A stretch of DNA of 64,000 nucleotides from Pseudobacteroides sp. (GTDB taxonomy: Bacteria > Bacillota > Clostridia > Acetivibrionales > DSM-2933): positions 140,657-204,656 of the forward strand of contig NZ_DATCTU010000032.1 of the NCBI RefSeq assembly GCF_036567765.1. Direction: 5' to 3'. Position 1 is the stretch's first letter. Each line of letters starts with the position of its first letter. Position numbers and translations under genes: made by a program. Below the pieces are notes generated by a model. It made no database searches and was not told the origin of the DNA. It saw only the letters and a program-made list of their open reading frames with translations. Of the stretch, positions 8,784-17,312 are shown piece after piece.

Positions 8784-9099
8784 AAAACCAAACCTTTCTA
8801 CTTTAAGGATAGCTGTCACTACTAAGTATTATGGAGTTTATAGTACTAAGTAGACAATAAAATGTAAGTCTATTAAGGATATTGAACTTATGGTAAAATA
8901 ATGTTAAGTTGAGGATTGCTAGAACAAATGATGAAGCCTAAATAAAGTCACCAAAATTTATTAAGGTAAAAATGTAAAAAATTATTATTCACTATGGAAT
9001 GGAAATATGTTGGGAAAAGTGTAACACATAATATAATTTTATATGATTTTAATAATTATGTCAATTATATTACAATGATGGGAGGGCGATGGGTTTTTT
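8784..9099. other. Divergent intergenic region
   Basis: About 315 AT-rich bases between the divergently transcribed GGDEF/HD-GYP gene and dinB. It must hold both promoters. A strong GGGAGGG ribosome site precedes dinB. No clear GAAC-type SOS operator, riboswitch or extra gene was seen. Confidence 0.5.
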
Positions 9100-10329
9100 A
9101 TGAAAAAAGTAATATTTCTTGTTGATATGAATGCTTTTTTTATCAGCTGTGAAATGGTAAGAAATCCATACCTTGCTGGTAAGCCGGCAGCAGTTGCCGG
9201 TGATCCCAAGAAGCGAGCGGGAATCATACTTGCTGCAAACTATGAGGCAAGAGCTTATGGCGTTAAAACTGCTATGGTTCTTAAAGATGCACTTCGACTT
9301 TGTCCCGGTCTGGTTTTTGTACCCCCGGATCATAGTTATTATGAATACAAATCAAAGCAGGTAATGGATATACTTGAAGGCTATACTCCCATTGTTGAAC
9401 AGAACAGTATTGATGAGGCTTATCTTGATATGACAGGAACAGAAATGCTGTTTGGAAAGCCTACTGAGTCGGCCAACTGTATAATGAATGAAATAAAAAA
9501 CACCCTTGGGCTTTGGTGCTCAATTGGTATCTCTGAAAATAGATTTCTTGCAAAAATGGCCTCTGAAATGAAGAAGCCCCTTGGGATAACGGAGTTATGG
9601 CAGCATAATGTGCCTGAAAAACTTTGGCCTCACTCTGTAAAGTCCATGTACGGTGTTGGTGCTAAGACATATGAAAAGCTTAACATGCTTGGAATACAGA
9701 CCATAGGTCAGCTTGCAAAATATGATAGAAGTTTATTATTTAAGGTGTTCGGCAAATACGGCAATGAGTTGCATGATCATGCAAACGGGCGGGATTTTTC
9801 TTTAGTACAGCCCCATACTGCTGGGGATATGAAGTCCATAGGGCGGTCAACAACACTGCCGGAGGACCTGACGGATATTGAGAAAGCTAAAGCTACACTT
9901 ATGGAGCTAACAGAAGAAATTGGTATAACAGCAAGAAAGTTTGGGAAAAGAGGAAATACCGTTCAAATAACCATTAAATATTCTGACTTTCAGGCTGTAA
10001 CAAGGCAGACAAGTATCACCCCGACCTGCATTACAAAAGATATCTATGAGGCGGGCTGCAGATTGCTGGAACAAAACTGGAACAGACTCAGGCCTGTGAG
10101 GCTTTTAGGTATAAGTCTCTCAGGATTTGACAAAGATTGTGCCAAAGGCCAGATATCAATTTTTGATATAGTTCAGGATAGCAAAAAGTGCGATACAAAT
10201 AATAAACATGATACTCAAAAAAAGCATGAAAAGATTGATAGGGCTATGGATTCTATAAGGATGAAGCACGGCATGGGGAAGGTTGTAAGGGCAACTCTTG
10301 CTAATAGAAAGCAGCAAAGTGACAAATGA
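9100..10329 (+). CDS. dinB: DNA polymerase IV (Y-family)
   Basis: A 409-residue Y-family polymerase for translesion synthesis past damaged bases, low fidelity and non-processive. The palm carries Asp9 (FLVDMNAFF, followed by SCE) and the SIDE motif with Asp105-Glu106, the two-metal catalytic site. The thumb with helix-hairpin-helix elements (GVGAKTYEKL) and the little finger (about 240-350) follow in normal order. The C-terminal 50 residues are Lys/Asp-rich and could bind the sliding clamp, though no clear QxxLxLF motif is obvious; QISIFD near residue 350 is the nearest candidate. The ATG is preceded by GGGAGGG. The next gene begins 33 bases downstream and may be cotranscribed. Confidence 0.88.
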   Translation: MKKVIFLVDMNAFFISCEMVRNPYLAGKPAAVAGDPKKRAGIILAANYEARAYGVKTAMVLKDALRLCPGLVFVPPDHSYYEYKSKQVMDILEGYTPIVEQNSIDEAYLDMTGTEMLFGKPTESANCIMNEIKNTLGLWCSIGISENRFLAKMASEMKKPLGITELWQHNVPEKLWPHSVKSMYGVGAKTYEKLNMLGIQTIGQLAKYDRSLLFKVFGKYGNELHDHANGRDFSLVQPHTAGDMKSIGRSTTLPEDLTDIEKAKATLMELTEEIGITARKFGKRGNTVQITIKYSDFQAVTRQTSITPTCITKDIYEAGCRLLEQNWNRLRPVRLLGISLSGFDKDCAKGQISIFDIVQDSKKCDTNNKHDTQKKHEKIDRAMDSIRMKHGMGKVVRATLANRKQQSDK

Positions 10330-10362
10330 GAAGTTTAGTTGAGTGTATTAAGGAGGGTAATA

Positions 10363-12246
10363 ATGTCTAAAAAGATATTTTTACTGGCAGCTATAATATA
10401 TCTAATGTCTTTCTTCCAAGGGAATGTTTATTCAAGTGGTAATGAAATAGGCCTTAAAATTGATAACGAGTTAATTGTGTTTAACGAGAATATGGGTTAT
10501 CCTTTCATTGACTCAGCTTATAGGACTCAGGTTCCGTTCAGAATAGCATTGGAGAAGTTTGGTGCATCGGTTTCGTGGTCAAACAACACTGCTTCAGCAC
10601 AAAAAGGGTATATAAAGGTTGATGTTCCGATTGGGAAGCCCTATATCTTAAAGAATGGAGTTAAAATCCCAACCGATACAACAGCATTGGTCAAAAATGG
10701 AAGGGCTTATCTACCTATAAGACCTGTCCTTGAGGCCTTAAATGCAAGAGTTATATGGAATGAAGCTGAAAAGCTTATTGAGGTTGTAAAAGTAAAGCCC
10801 AGACCTAAATCTGATATTTCCCAAGAGGATATGACAAAACCCGATTATATTGTTTCATCAGAGTCAGAGTTGAGAAACGCTTTAAAATCCAAGGCTAAGA
10901 TAAAGCTAAAGAATAACATAGACGTAAGCAGTACTCTTGAAGTAAGAAACCCAACTGTTATTGACGGAGCAGGCTATATTATAGGCGGTAAAAACAAAAA
11001 CCAGATATTCAAGGTGTATATAGCTGATTTTACGCTTCAGAACATAACCCTGAAGGACGGGAAAAATACTTTAAAAACAGGGCATTTCAGTGATCAATGC
11101 GGTGCAGCTGTTATGATGACAGGTAAAAAAGGTAAAGAGAGTGTTGGAGAATTTAAGGCGGTAAATGTAAACTTTATAAACAATGAATGTGCCAGCAGCA
11201 GCAATCTTGGGGATATTCGCGGAGGGGCTGTATATTTGTTTTCTGTTCCATATGCATACTTCTCGAATTGTCGTTTTATCGGAAACAAAGCTTCAAATGG
11301 CGGTGCTATTGGAGGGCTTGGCAGTAGCATGAAAGTTGTTAATTGTGATTTTATTGCAAATAAAGCAACGGGGAACATAGGCGGGCAAAACGGAAGCGGG
11401 GGAGCAATCTCACTCGATGGCCTTGACCAAAACGGGAAAACTGCGTTCTTTGATGTAATAGGGTCAAATTTTACAGGCAATTCAGGAGACAGACTTGGAG
11501 GGGCCATTTTTTATGTGTTTCACAAACCGGGGGATGAAGGCTACCACAAGAGGAGTACAGCTTCCATAGTTAATTCAACCTTTGAATTTAACGAGCTTTT
11601 AAGTAAGGAAGAGGGCCAGGGCGGTGCAATTTATGCTCAGGAGGGTGACCTTAAAATGGATTCCTGTACATTTGATCAGAATCGCGGCCTTAAGCAGGGA
11701 GGAGGTTTGTGGTTTTTATCTTACACAGGCAATCTGGATATCATAAACTCGACTTTTTATAAAAACACACTGTCAAGTCCAAACTTAGGAATGGGAGGAG
11801 CAATTGCTGTCAATGCCGTTATGTGTAAAATTACAAATTCCACTTTTGCAGACAATTATGCATGGTTTCATGGGGGAGGAATACAAGCGATTGACAGCAG
11901 CAAGGTGAGGCTGACAAACTGTATTCTCTCAAATAACCGTTCTGAAAGGGACTGGGCTGTGTATAATACTAATATGCAGCTTTCTGACGGAGGGGGTAAT
12001 ATTGAATATGTCAACCCGTCCATAAAAGCAGGTAAAAAAGTGAAAGATGAAAAGGCAACGGCAGCGGTGCTCAATAAGGACCCCAAGCTGCTTCCTCTTG
12101 CGGATTATGGAGGATTCACAAAGACCATGGCGATAGTAAAGGGAAGCCCTGCCATAAATATAGGTGCAAAAGGCTCTCCAGTAACCGACCAAAGGGGAGT
12201 AAAAAGGATAGGGACTGCAGATGCAGGGGCATATGAGTTTGAGTAG
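10363..12246 (+). CDS. Secreted beta-helix protein with copper-amine-oxidase-like N-domain
   Basis: A 627-residue exported surface protein. Signal peptide about 1-23; a copper amine oxidase N-domain-like stalk (about 25-140, with VPFRIALEKFGASVSW and LPIRPVLEALNARVIW repeats), common in clostridial wall proteins; then a right-handed parallel beta-helix (about 165-560) built from repeated GGA(I/V) and N-x-F turns (GGAIYAQEG, GGGLWF, GGAIAV). The end, SPAINIGAKGSPVTDQRGVK plus DAGAYEF, matches the choice-of-anchor Q type C-terminus. The fold suits a polysaccharide-binding or depolymerising protein, but no lyase active site is recognised. Start at the ATG behind AGGAGGG; an upstream TTG at 10339 lacks a ribosome site. 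Confidence 0.78.
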   Translation: MSKKIFLLAAIIYLMSFFQGNVYSSGNEIGLKIDNELIVFNENMGYPFIDSAYRTQVPFRIALEKFGASVSWSNNTASAQKGYIKVDVPIGKPYILKNGVKIPTDTTALVKNGRAYLPIRPVLEALNARVIWNEAEKLIEVVKVKPRPKSDISQEDMTKPDYIVSSESELRNALKSKAKIKLKNNIDVSSTLEVRNPTVIDGAGYIIGGKNKNQIFKVYIADFTLQNITLKDGKNTLKTGHFSDQCGAAVMMTGKKGKESVGEFKAVNVNFINNECASSSNLGDIRGGAVYLFSVPYAYFSNCRFIGNKASNGGAIGGLGSSMKVVNCDFIANKATGNIGGQNGSGGAISLDGLDQNGKTAFFDVIGSNFTGNSGDRLGGAIFYVFHKPGDEGYHKRSTASIVNSTFEFNELLSKEEGQGGAIYAQEGDLKMDSCTFDQNRGLKQGGGLWFLSYTGNLDIINSTFYKNTLSSPNLGMGGAIAVNAVMCKITNSTFADNYAWFHGGGIQAIDSSKVRLTNCILSNNRSERDWAVYNTNMQLSDGGGNIEYVNPSIKAGKKVKDEKATAAVLNKDPKLLPLADYGGFTKTMAIVKGSPAINIGAKGSPVTDQRGVKRIGTADAGAYEFE

Positions 12247-12365
12247 GTTGATAGGAAACTCTTCCCATGGGTTCATACTGGTTACACAAAATTAGAAATG
12301 ATTAGAGCGATATAGTAATGTTAAATCAAATAGAAAATAATTAATTTATATATTGGGAGGTTTAA

Positions 12366-12749
12366 ATGATTAAAAAAATTTTTATGATAACAGCAATAAT
12401 ATTTATTGCATTGGCAGTATTGTTTATCAGCACTAGATATGGGTGGAAGCTGTTTGGTTTCAATGCTTGTACGAGCCCAGATAGTATATATGTTCAAAAG
12501 ATTGAGGTGTCGGGAAATAGAGTTGTTTTAAGCGGAGATACTTCAGCAAGTGCACCAGCATTTGTAGGATATATACATAAACAGTCAGGAGAGAATCTCT
12601 ATATAGGTTTGAAATATAACCTTGTGTTTGGGTTCGTTAACAGAGTTGGGCATTTTGATATAGATATAAAATGTGATACATCACAAATCAATAAGGTTTA
12701 TTTGCGAGATGGGTCATCTGAAAAATTAGTTTGGGAAAAAGGAAAGTAA
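12366..12749 (+). CDS. Small membrane-anchored protein, unknown
   Basis: A 127-residue protein with one N-terminal hydrophobic segment (about 5-25) that is a signal anchor or uncleaved signal peptide, followed by an extracytoplasmic beta-rich domain with one cysteine. The ribosome site GGGAGG stands seven bases before the ATG. No family is recognised. It is the first gene of the AT-rich accessory island, 119 bases past the beta-helix gene, and is directly followed by a truncated gene copy. Confidence 0.55.
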   Translation: MIKKIFMITAIIFIALAVLFISTRYGWKLFGFNACTSPDSIYVQKIEVSGNRVVLSGDTSASAPAFVGYIHKQSGENLYIGLKYNLVFGFVNRVGHFDIDIKCDTSQINKVYLRDGSSEKLVWEKGK

Positions 12750-12768
12750 TATCTAAAGGGTATATTGA

Positions 12769-12933
12769 TTGAGATGTAATGAAGATCTTGTGTGGGAAGT
12801 ACCTAAGGGGAATTATCCTCAAAGGCCTATATGTAAACATTTTGTGTTAAAAAAGTGGGATATGATTTACATAATATTTTACATGAATAGATTATACCAT
12901 GCAAAGATTAAACATTTTACTGCTAACTGGAAT
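12769..12933 (+). pseudogene. Truncated duplicate of the gene at 17313-17756
   Basis: The frame encodes a fragment with RCNEDLVWEVPKGNYPQRP and KHFVLKKWD, matching the middle of the intact protein encoded at 17313-17756. The aligned DNA blocks (12775-12933 and 17421-17579) are both 159 bases with no gaps and differ at roughly one base in seven. Both ends of the gene are missing. It is a dead paralogue or a remnant of segmental duplication. Confidence 0.75.
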
Positions 12934-12946
12934 AAAGGAGACTTTT

Positions 12947-13231
12947 ATGGGATTTTTGATTATCGTCATATTTGTTATCGTTAGCATCATGATTTATTTT
13001 GTTCAGAAAGTAAATCATGAGAGTGAAATTCGTGAGAAAATTGAATTGCTCGGAGGCTTGGTAATAAGTGTAGAAAAAAGGACTTTTTCTACCGGACCAT
13101 TTATTATGTCAGGAAAAGGCAGGACAATATACAGAATAGAGTATCAAGTTTTATATTTGGGTAAAAGAAAACATGACAGCGAGAATCATTGGAACGATTG
13201 TACAGAACATGCTGTTTCCGCCGTTTGTTAA
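12947..13231 (+). CDS. Small single-pass membrane protein, probably truncated
   Basis: A 94-residue frame starting at an ATG with AAGGAG at good spacing. It begins with one membrane helix (MGFLIIVIFVIVSIMIYFV) and a basic soluble part containing GGLVISVEKRTFSTGPF. The last 25 or so codons overlap, on the other strand, a fragment of another gene, and the sequence loses coherence after YQVLYLGKR (near 13165). The natural C-terminus therefore seems to have been replaced at a junction. No family recognised; whether it is still expressed is unknown. Confidence 0.45.
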   Translation: MGFLIIVIFVIVSIMIYFVQKVNHESEIREKIELLGGLVISVEKRTFSTGPFIMSGKGRTIYRIEYQVLYLGKRKHDSENHWNDCTEHAVSAVC

Positions 13232-13500
13232 TAAATATATAGGATTAAAATCTGGCTTTGCTTCCGAATTTATGGGATTCCAAAATGTGAATAAGGCGAT
13301 AGCAAAAGCTGTTATAGTGAAAAAGTTGATTTTGGGAGATACAATGTAATTATTTCTGCCTGCAAAGGCTTCCCAGAGCCATACGCCTGAAAGTATAGGG
13401 GCTGCTATGTATGAACATGTTATGATACTTATACCGTTTTCAAGGAAATAGGGAGTGTTCTGGGTAATCGTATAGAATACTGCTAATATTGCAACATTAT
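13151..13500 (-). pseudogene. Remnant of a multi-pass membrane protein
   Basis: Reading the minus strand, 116 codons are open from about 13500 down to a TAA at 13151-13153. They encode a convincing membrane protein with three hydrophobic stretches, for example ITCSYIAAPILSGVWLWEAF and FFTITAFAIALFTFW, and a loop LLTNGGNSMFC. There is no ATG, GTG or TTG before the coding-like stretch, and an in-frame stop lies just upstream beside an ATTATAAT repeat. It is the C-terminal part of a broken gene of unrecognised family, opposite to all its neighbours. Confidence 0.55.
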
Positions 13501-13554
13501 AATATTATAATACTTTGTAGTTGCCAACGATTACCAAGGCATAGTTATTGAGCG

Positions 13555-14028
13555 GTGTATAATCTATTATCAGCGATATATGAATGGTATAAAATGTATT
13601 TGCAAAACAAAAAGGTGTATATAACTAAGAAAGATATGGTGGATAAACAAATGAAAATTAATATGGATAAAACAGAGCATGGATTGTATTTGGAAGGCAT
13701 TGCTTTATTTGTTTCCAAGGATGAAGTAATCCCTAAAAATTCTACCCGTATAAAAAGAGAATTATATAAAAGCTTTGAATTTCCAGAAATTAATTCGAAA
13801 GAGCATAAAGAATGGGGGATTACTCCAGAAAAGGGAATATTGTTTTTAAAATTAGAGGATGAACTAAAGATGACAGTAGATAATTTTATCTATAACATTA
13901 TCAGGGATAAAGCTAAATGTCTGGGGGCTAAATTGGAATTTACATGCTTAGATTTGGCAAAGAGACTAAATCAGAACTATGAATATCGGCTGTGTTACAC
14001 CAGTTTGGATGAACTTAAAAAAACATGA
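13555..14028 (+). CDS. Unknown protein, frameshifted near its end
   Basis: A 157-codon frame from a GTG; ATGs at 13594, 13636 and 13651 are alternative starts and none has a strong ribosome site, so the N-terminus is uncertain. The product is soluble, basic and without recognised motifs (contains KNSTRIKRELYKSFEF). The frame ends abruptly after a run of seven A residues (14017-14023), but the +1 frame continues in coding style for 42 more codons. One A fewer would give a single longer protein. It is likely a recent frameshift, a sequencing slip or transcriptional slippage. Confidence 0.5.
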   Translation: MYNLLSAIYEWYKMYLQNKKVYITKKDMVDKQMKINMDKTEHGLYLEGIALFVSKDEVIPKNSTRIKRELYKSFEFPEINSKEHKEWGITPEKGILFLKLEDELKMTVDNFIYNIIRDKAKCLGAKLEFTCLDLAKRLNQNYEYRLCYTSLDELKKT

Positions 14029-14152
14029 TGATGACGGGCCAAATGATTCCATTAAACAAGAATTGGAGAAGCTTATTTCAAGGAATAATTATGCAGGAAT
14101 ATATAATGATATAGCTCCTACAATTAGGTTTATTGTGAAAATAGGAGTATAA
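14024..14152 (+). pseudogene. Displaced C-terminus of the preceding gene
   Basis: Starting at the A7 tract, the +1 frame encodes DDDGPNDSIKQELEKL and then NNYAGIYNDIAPTIRF, ending in TAA four bases before the next ATG. It carries the ribosome site (GGAG, 14144-14147) of the next gene. The tight spacing implies this was the original end of the gene beginning at 13555. Confidence 0.55.
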
Positions 14153-14156
14153 ATAT

Positions 14157-14357
14157 ATGGATATAGAAGTTTTACTTAATAAACTTGCCAAACCGGCACA
14201 GAGAGCTATACTAAATGCCGGCATATCAACAATTGAGCAACTTTCGAAATATAGTGAAAAAGAAGTTTCAGAACTTCATGGAATCGGGAAAAATGCCATG
14301 ATTATTATCAAGAAAACGTTTTACGAGAATGGATTAACTTTTTCAAACAAAGATTAG
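14157..14357 (+). CDS. RNA polymerase alpha-CTD-like helix-hairpin-helix protein
   Basis: A 66-residue protein that is essentially one (HhH)2-type domain: KPAQRAILNAGISTIEQL then ELHGIGKNAMIIIKK. The GIG turn and the upstream helix match the fold of the alpha-subunit C-terminal domain and related DNA-binding HhH modules. Stand-alone versions are common in Firmicutes; a DNA- or protein-binding role is likely, but the partner is unknown. It begins four bases after the displaced tail of the preceding gene, and its ribosome site lies inside that gene, so the two probably formed an operon. Confidence 0.65.
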   Translation: MDIEVLLNKLAKPAQRAILNAGISTIEQLSKYSEKEVSELHGIGKNAMIIIKKTFYENGLTFSNKD

Positions 14358-14690
14358 GGAAAGTGGAGTTAACTCTATATCTTTGTAAATTTTGCATAAG
14401 TTTGAAAATCAGAAGCAAGGTTAAGTTTTGCTTGAGGAGATATTATGGAAACATATTGCATTAAAATAAATCATGTTAATTGCACTTATACAACAAAGAG
14501 AGATATTTGACGGATGATAGATGTGGGATTAAGATAACGGATAATGCGAAATTCAAATTGAAAGAAAACTAATTTCAATTTTGAAAGTTAAGTTTATTGG
14601 CACTATTTATAAGATACGGGCAAGTTTGATTTTGCGAACTTATTACTGGATATTTATATTAAATTACTGAAATATAATGGAGGATTGAAA
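14358..14690 (+). other. Intergenic region with a 21-codon ORF
   Basis: About 330 AT-rich bases. The only coding-like item is a 21-codon frame (14445-14510) with a good GAGGAG ribosome site that stops early after METYCIKINHVN. It is probably the start of a lost gene. No hairpin terminator or RNA motif is evident. Confidence 0.4.
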
Positions 14691-15134
14691 ATGTCTCAAG
14701 AACATCTTTTGTGGTTAAAAATGTACCTAAAGGAAATATATAAAGCTTCCATACTTGAAAACTTTCTTGACCTTCAAATACTTGAAGTTGAAGATGGAAA
14801 AGTTACATATAATACTAAAATAATAGATATGCATAGTAATTTCTATGGGTTTGTACATGGAGGTACTTTGTCTTCAATTTGTGATGTGGCAATGGGAGTT
14901 TCCTGCATAACACTTGGAAAGCGGGTAGTAACTATTGATATGAGTATTAGCTACATAAAAAACGCTCCTACAGGAAGTACGCTTACTGCAGTAGGGGAAG
15001 TTATTAGTAATGGTAGGACTATAATGAGAGCGGTAGGGGAAGTATATCATGGTCAACAACTTCTTGTAAGGTCTCAAGCATCATATTTTGTAACGGGTGA
15101 TTTTCGCGAGAATGATTATCCGCAATCTATATAA
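14691..15134 (+). CDS. PaaI-type hotdog thioesterase
   Basis: A 147-residue single-domain hotdog-fold protein expected to hydrolyse acyl-CoA or aryl-CoA thioesters in the cytoplasm. The signature GFVHGGTLSSICDVAMG (about residues 45-61) carries the HGG turn and the catalytic acidic position on the central helix. The strand VTIDMSISYIKNAP matches the second conserved block. Length is normal. GGAGG at 14679 fits the ATG at 14691. It stands alone among unrelated genes, so the natural substrate cannot be deduced from context. Confidence 0.8.
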   Translation: MSQEHLLWLKMYLKEIYKASILENFLDLQILEVEDGKVTYNTKIIDMHSNFYGFVHGGTLSSICDVAMGVSCITLGKRVVTIDMSISYIKNAPTGSTLTAVGEVISNGRTIMRAVGEVYHGQQLLVRSQASYFVTGDFRENDYPQSI

Positions 15135-15146
15135 AAAGTGTTATAG

Positions 15147-15359
15147 ATTTTTACATTTGACGAAGCAAATGATGAACGATTATAGCAGGATTTGCGACAG
15201 GCAAATCTAAAAAATCAATCACTTTTCATCCAAATTAAACGCACTAATTGTATTTTGGAGAAGATTGCAAAACAGATAGGTATGCCTGAACCTCCTGTAG
15301 ATAGTGTAATAAAGGCTCTTGTTACAGAAGTTAAAAAGATTGAAGCCATTAGAATATAA
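15147..15359 (+). pseudogene. Remnant gene with in-frame TAG
   Basis: One frame runs from 15147 to a TAA at 15357-15359, broken by TAG at 15183. It encodes TFDEANDERL, then (after the stop) QDLRQANLKNQSLFIQIKR and LEKIAKQIGMPEPPVDSV. The coding character on both sides of the stop suggests a single degenerate gene. The end vaguely resembles the last helices of ketopantoate reductase or opine dehydrogenase proteins, but this is not firm. Confidence 0.4.
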
Positions 15360-15384
15360 GAATTAAATCATAACGAGGTTGTAT

Positions 15385-15750
15385 ATGAAGTTAAAAGAAA
15401 GAGCAAAACAACTAAAGAAGGATATTCCTGCGGTTTTTCTGGCTCTCAAGAAGAAAGAGACTCCTTGGTATGCAAAGGTATTGGCAATTTTGACAATTAT
15501 ATATGCTTTATCACCAATTGATTTGATACCTGATTTTATTCCTGTTGTTGGTTATCTTGATGATTTAATAATACTACCTTTAATGGTAGCAGCAACAATA
15601 AAATTGGTTCCAAACGATATAATTAACCAATGTCGAATTGAATCTGAACAGATTTGGAAAGATGGCAAGCCCAAAAAGTGGTATTATGCAACACCTATAG
15701 TTCTTATTTGGCTTATAACCATTGCGTTAATAATAAAAGCGTTTTTATAG
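15385..15750 (+). CDS. DUF1232 (YkvA-like) membrane protein
   Basis: A 121-residue protein with the DUF1232 core: an amphipathic N-terminal segment, then WYAKVLAILTIIYALSPIDL and PDFIPVVGYLDDLIILPL, the very conserved SPIDLIPDFIPVVGYLDD region, and a C-terminal membrane helix (about 100-118). The family is widespread and of unknown function. GAGG at 15375 fits the ATG at 15385; the TTG two codons earlier is less likely. It sits alone within the accessory island. Confidence 0.8.
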   Translation: MKLKERAKQLKKDIPAVFLALKKKETPWYAKVLAILTIIYALSPIDLIPDFIPVVGYLDDLIILPLMVAATIKLVPNDIINQCRIESEQIWKDGKPKKWYYATPIVLIWLITIALIIKAFL

Positions 15751-15848
15751 GCTTATAAGTTTGCAATATTTATAAAGTGCGAACTGAAGATTATTTATAA
15801 AATGAACGTCAGAGAGTATGCAGGGATGAAATTAAAAATGGAGGTATT

Positions 15849-16397
15849 ATGAATAAATGGGAACGACTTAAATCGGTGTTTTTATGTGGTGCTTTCATTT
15901 GCTACATACTTTTTTTAATTAAATTGTTGCTCTTATCAAGAGTTTCGCTCTTGGAACTATTTAACAGTCATAGGACATTCACCAGGTCAATCAATATCAT
16001 TCCGTTTCATAGCATAATGGAATATATTTCTGGTGGCTCTGCGAATATAAGAAAATTGGCTTTTAGCAATGTGGTTGGCAATATAGAAATTTTTATTCCC
16101 TTTGGCGTATATTTATCACTACTCAAAAAGGATAAAGGAGTAATAGCCAATCTATTGTCTATATTCCTAGTGAGTTTATTTGTTGAAGTCATTCAGGCAC
16201 TTTTTGGCATCGGAACAGCTGACATTGATGACATAATTTTAAATTGCTTGGGTGGATTGATTGGCATTTTAGGTTATAAGTTTTTACTATTAATATTACA
16301 AGATGAGAAAAAAGTACGTACTGCAATCACAATACTATCTGCTGTAGGATTACCTGTAATATTGTATCTATTATTTATGGTGAAGTTGAGACTTTGA
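15849..16397 (+). CDS. VanZ family membrane protein
   Basis: A 182-residue integral membrane protein with about five helices and the VanZ-like pattern: NVVGNIEIFIPFGVYLSLL, a helix with VEVIQALF, and TADIDDIILNCLGGLIG near residue 125. VanZ itself gives low-level teicoplanin resistance, but most family members have no proven role and none of the vanA-type genes is nearby. A clear GGAGG ribosome site precedes the ATG. Confidence 0.85.
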   Translation: MNKWERLKSVFLCGAFICYILFLIKLLLLSRVSLLELFNSHRTFTRSINIIPFHSIMEYISGGSANIRKLAFSNVVGNIEIFIPFGVYLSLLKKDKGVIANLLSIFLVSLFVEVIQALFGIGTADIDDIILNCLGGLIGILGYKFLLLILQDEKKVRTAITILSAVGLPVILYLLFMVKLRL

Positions 16398-16449
16398 ATA
16401 TAGATACGAAGCAAATAACGTATACATAGAATATAAAGGAGATAGAAGT

Positions 16450-17079
16450 ATGACAGAATTCTGGGAATCAAGCTTTATAGAAAATCAAATGATGTGGGGA
16501 TTTGAACCTTCAGAATCAGCAATCTTGACAAAGGACTTTTTCATTGAAAAGAAAATTAAGGATATATTGATACCTGGAATTGGATATGGTAGAAATGCAA
16601 AGGTTTTTATTGATAATGGAATAAATGTAACAGGTATTGAGATTTCAAAAACAGCAATTGATTTGGCAAGGCAAAATGGGCTTAAAATTAGTATTATTCA
16701 TGGTTCGGTAACTGATATGCCTTTTGATAATAAACTTTATGACGGTATATTTTGTTATGCACTTATTCACTTATTGAATAATCATGAGAGAGATAAGCTT
16801 ATTAAAGATTGTTATAATCAGTTAAAGCCAAACGGATATATGATTTTTACTTCTATTTCAAAAGAAGCCCCAATGTATGGAAAAGGCAAACAGCTGGATA
16901 AAGACTATTTCGAGATAATGGAAGGGGTAAAAATGTTTTTTTATGATTCTGACTCAATAAAACAAGAATTTGGAAAATATGGACTGATAGAATATTCCCA
17001 AATTATCGAGCCGCATAAGAATATGAAAAATAAACCTCCATTTAAATTTATAATGGTAAAATGTCAAAAAGAGATATAA
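16450..17079 (+). CDS. Class I SAM-dependent methyltransferase
   Basis: A 209-residue Rossmann-fold methyltransferase. Motif I reads ILIPGIGYGRNAKVF (glycine-rich SAM loop, residues about 38-52), followed by the acidic ribose-binding residue in VTGIEIS, motif II/III DMPFDNKLYDGIFC and LKPNGYMIF. The N-terminal MTEFWESSFIENQMMWGFEP resembles TehB / thiopurine-type small-molecule methyltransferases. The substrate is unknown. A GGAG ribosome site lies ahead of the ATG. No obvious partner gene adjoins it. Confidence 0.8.
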   Translation: MTEFWESSFIENQMMWGFEPSESAILTKDFFIEKKIKDILIPGIGYGRNAKVFIDNGINVTGIEISKTAIDLARQNGLKISIIHGSVTDMPFDNKLYDGIFCYALIHLLNNHERDKLIKDCYNQLKPNGYMIFTSISKEAPMYGKGKQLDKDYFEIMEGVKMFFYDSDSIKQEFGKYGLIEYSQIIEPHKNMKNKPPFKFIMVKCQKEI

Positions 17080-17312
17080 CTATAACCACATAAAAAATCA
17101 GAAAAAGTTAATTGTCAATTGATAAAGCGTATATGTAACCTATTCATCAAGACCTTAGTGTTTCTATAAAGCTACTATAAGCCAGATGTTTGGTAAAAAT
17201 TCCAAGAAGAATAAGGTATCATTAACCCGACAGCTTTAAGGTATTATGTACTAAACATATAAAAAATGAAAAGATGGAAAGCAAAATATTTACAAATAGT
17301 CAGGAGTTTAAA

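Noticed and set aside
11094..11507. A 137-codon Pro-rich frame antisense to the beta-helix gene
   Set aside because: The proline richness comes from reading the GGA/GGG-rich beta-helix codons backwards; no ribosome site.
14017..14025. Programmed -1 ribosomal frameshift at the A7 run (AAAAAAC heptamer)
   Set aside because: The downstream coding frame is +1, not -1, relative to the upstream gene, and no stimulatory stem or pseudoknot follows. Deletion/insertion or transcriptional slippage is the better explanation.
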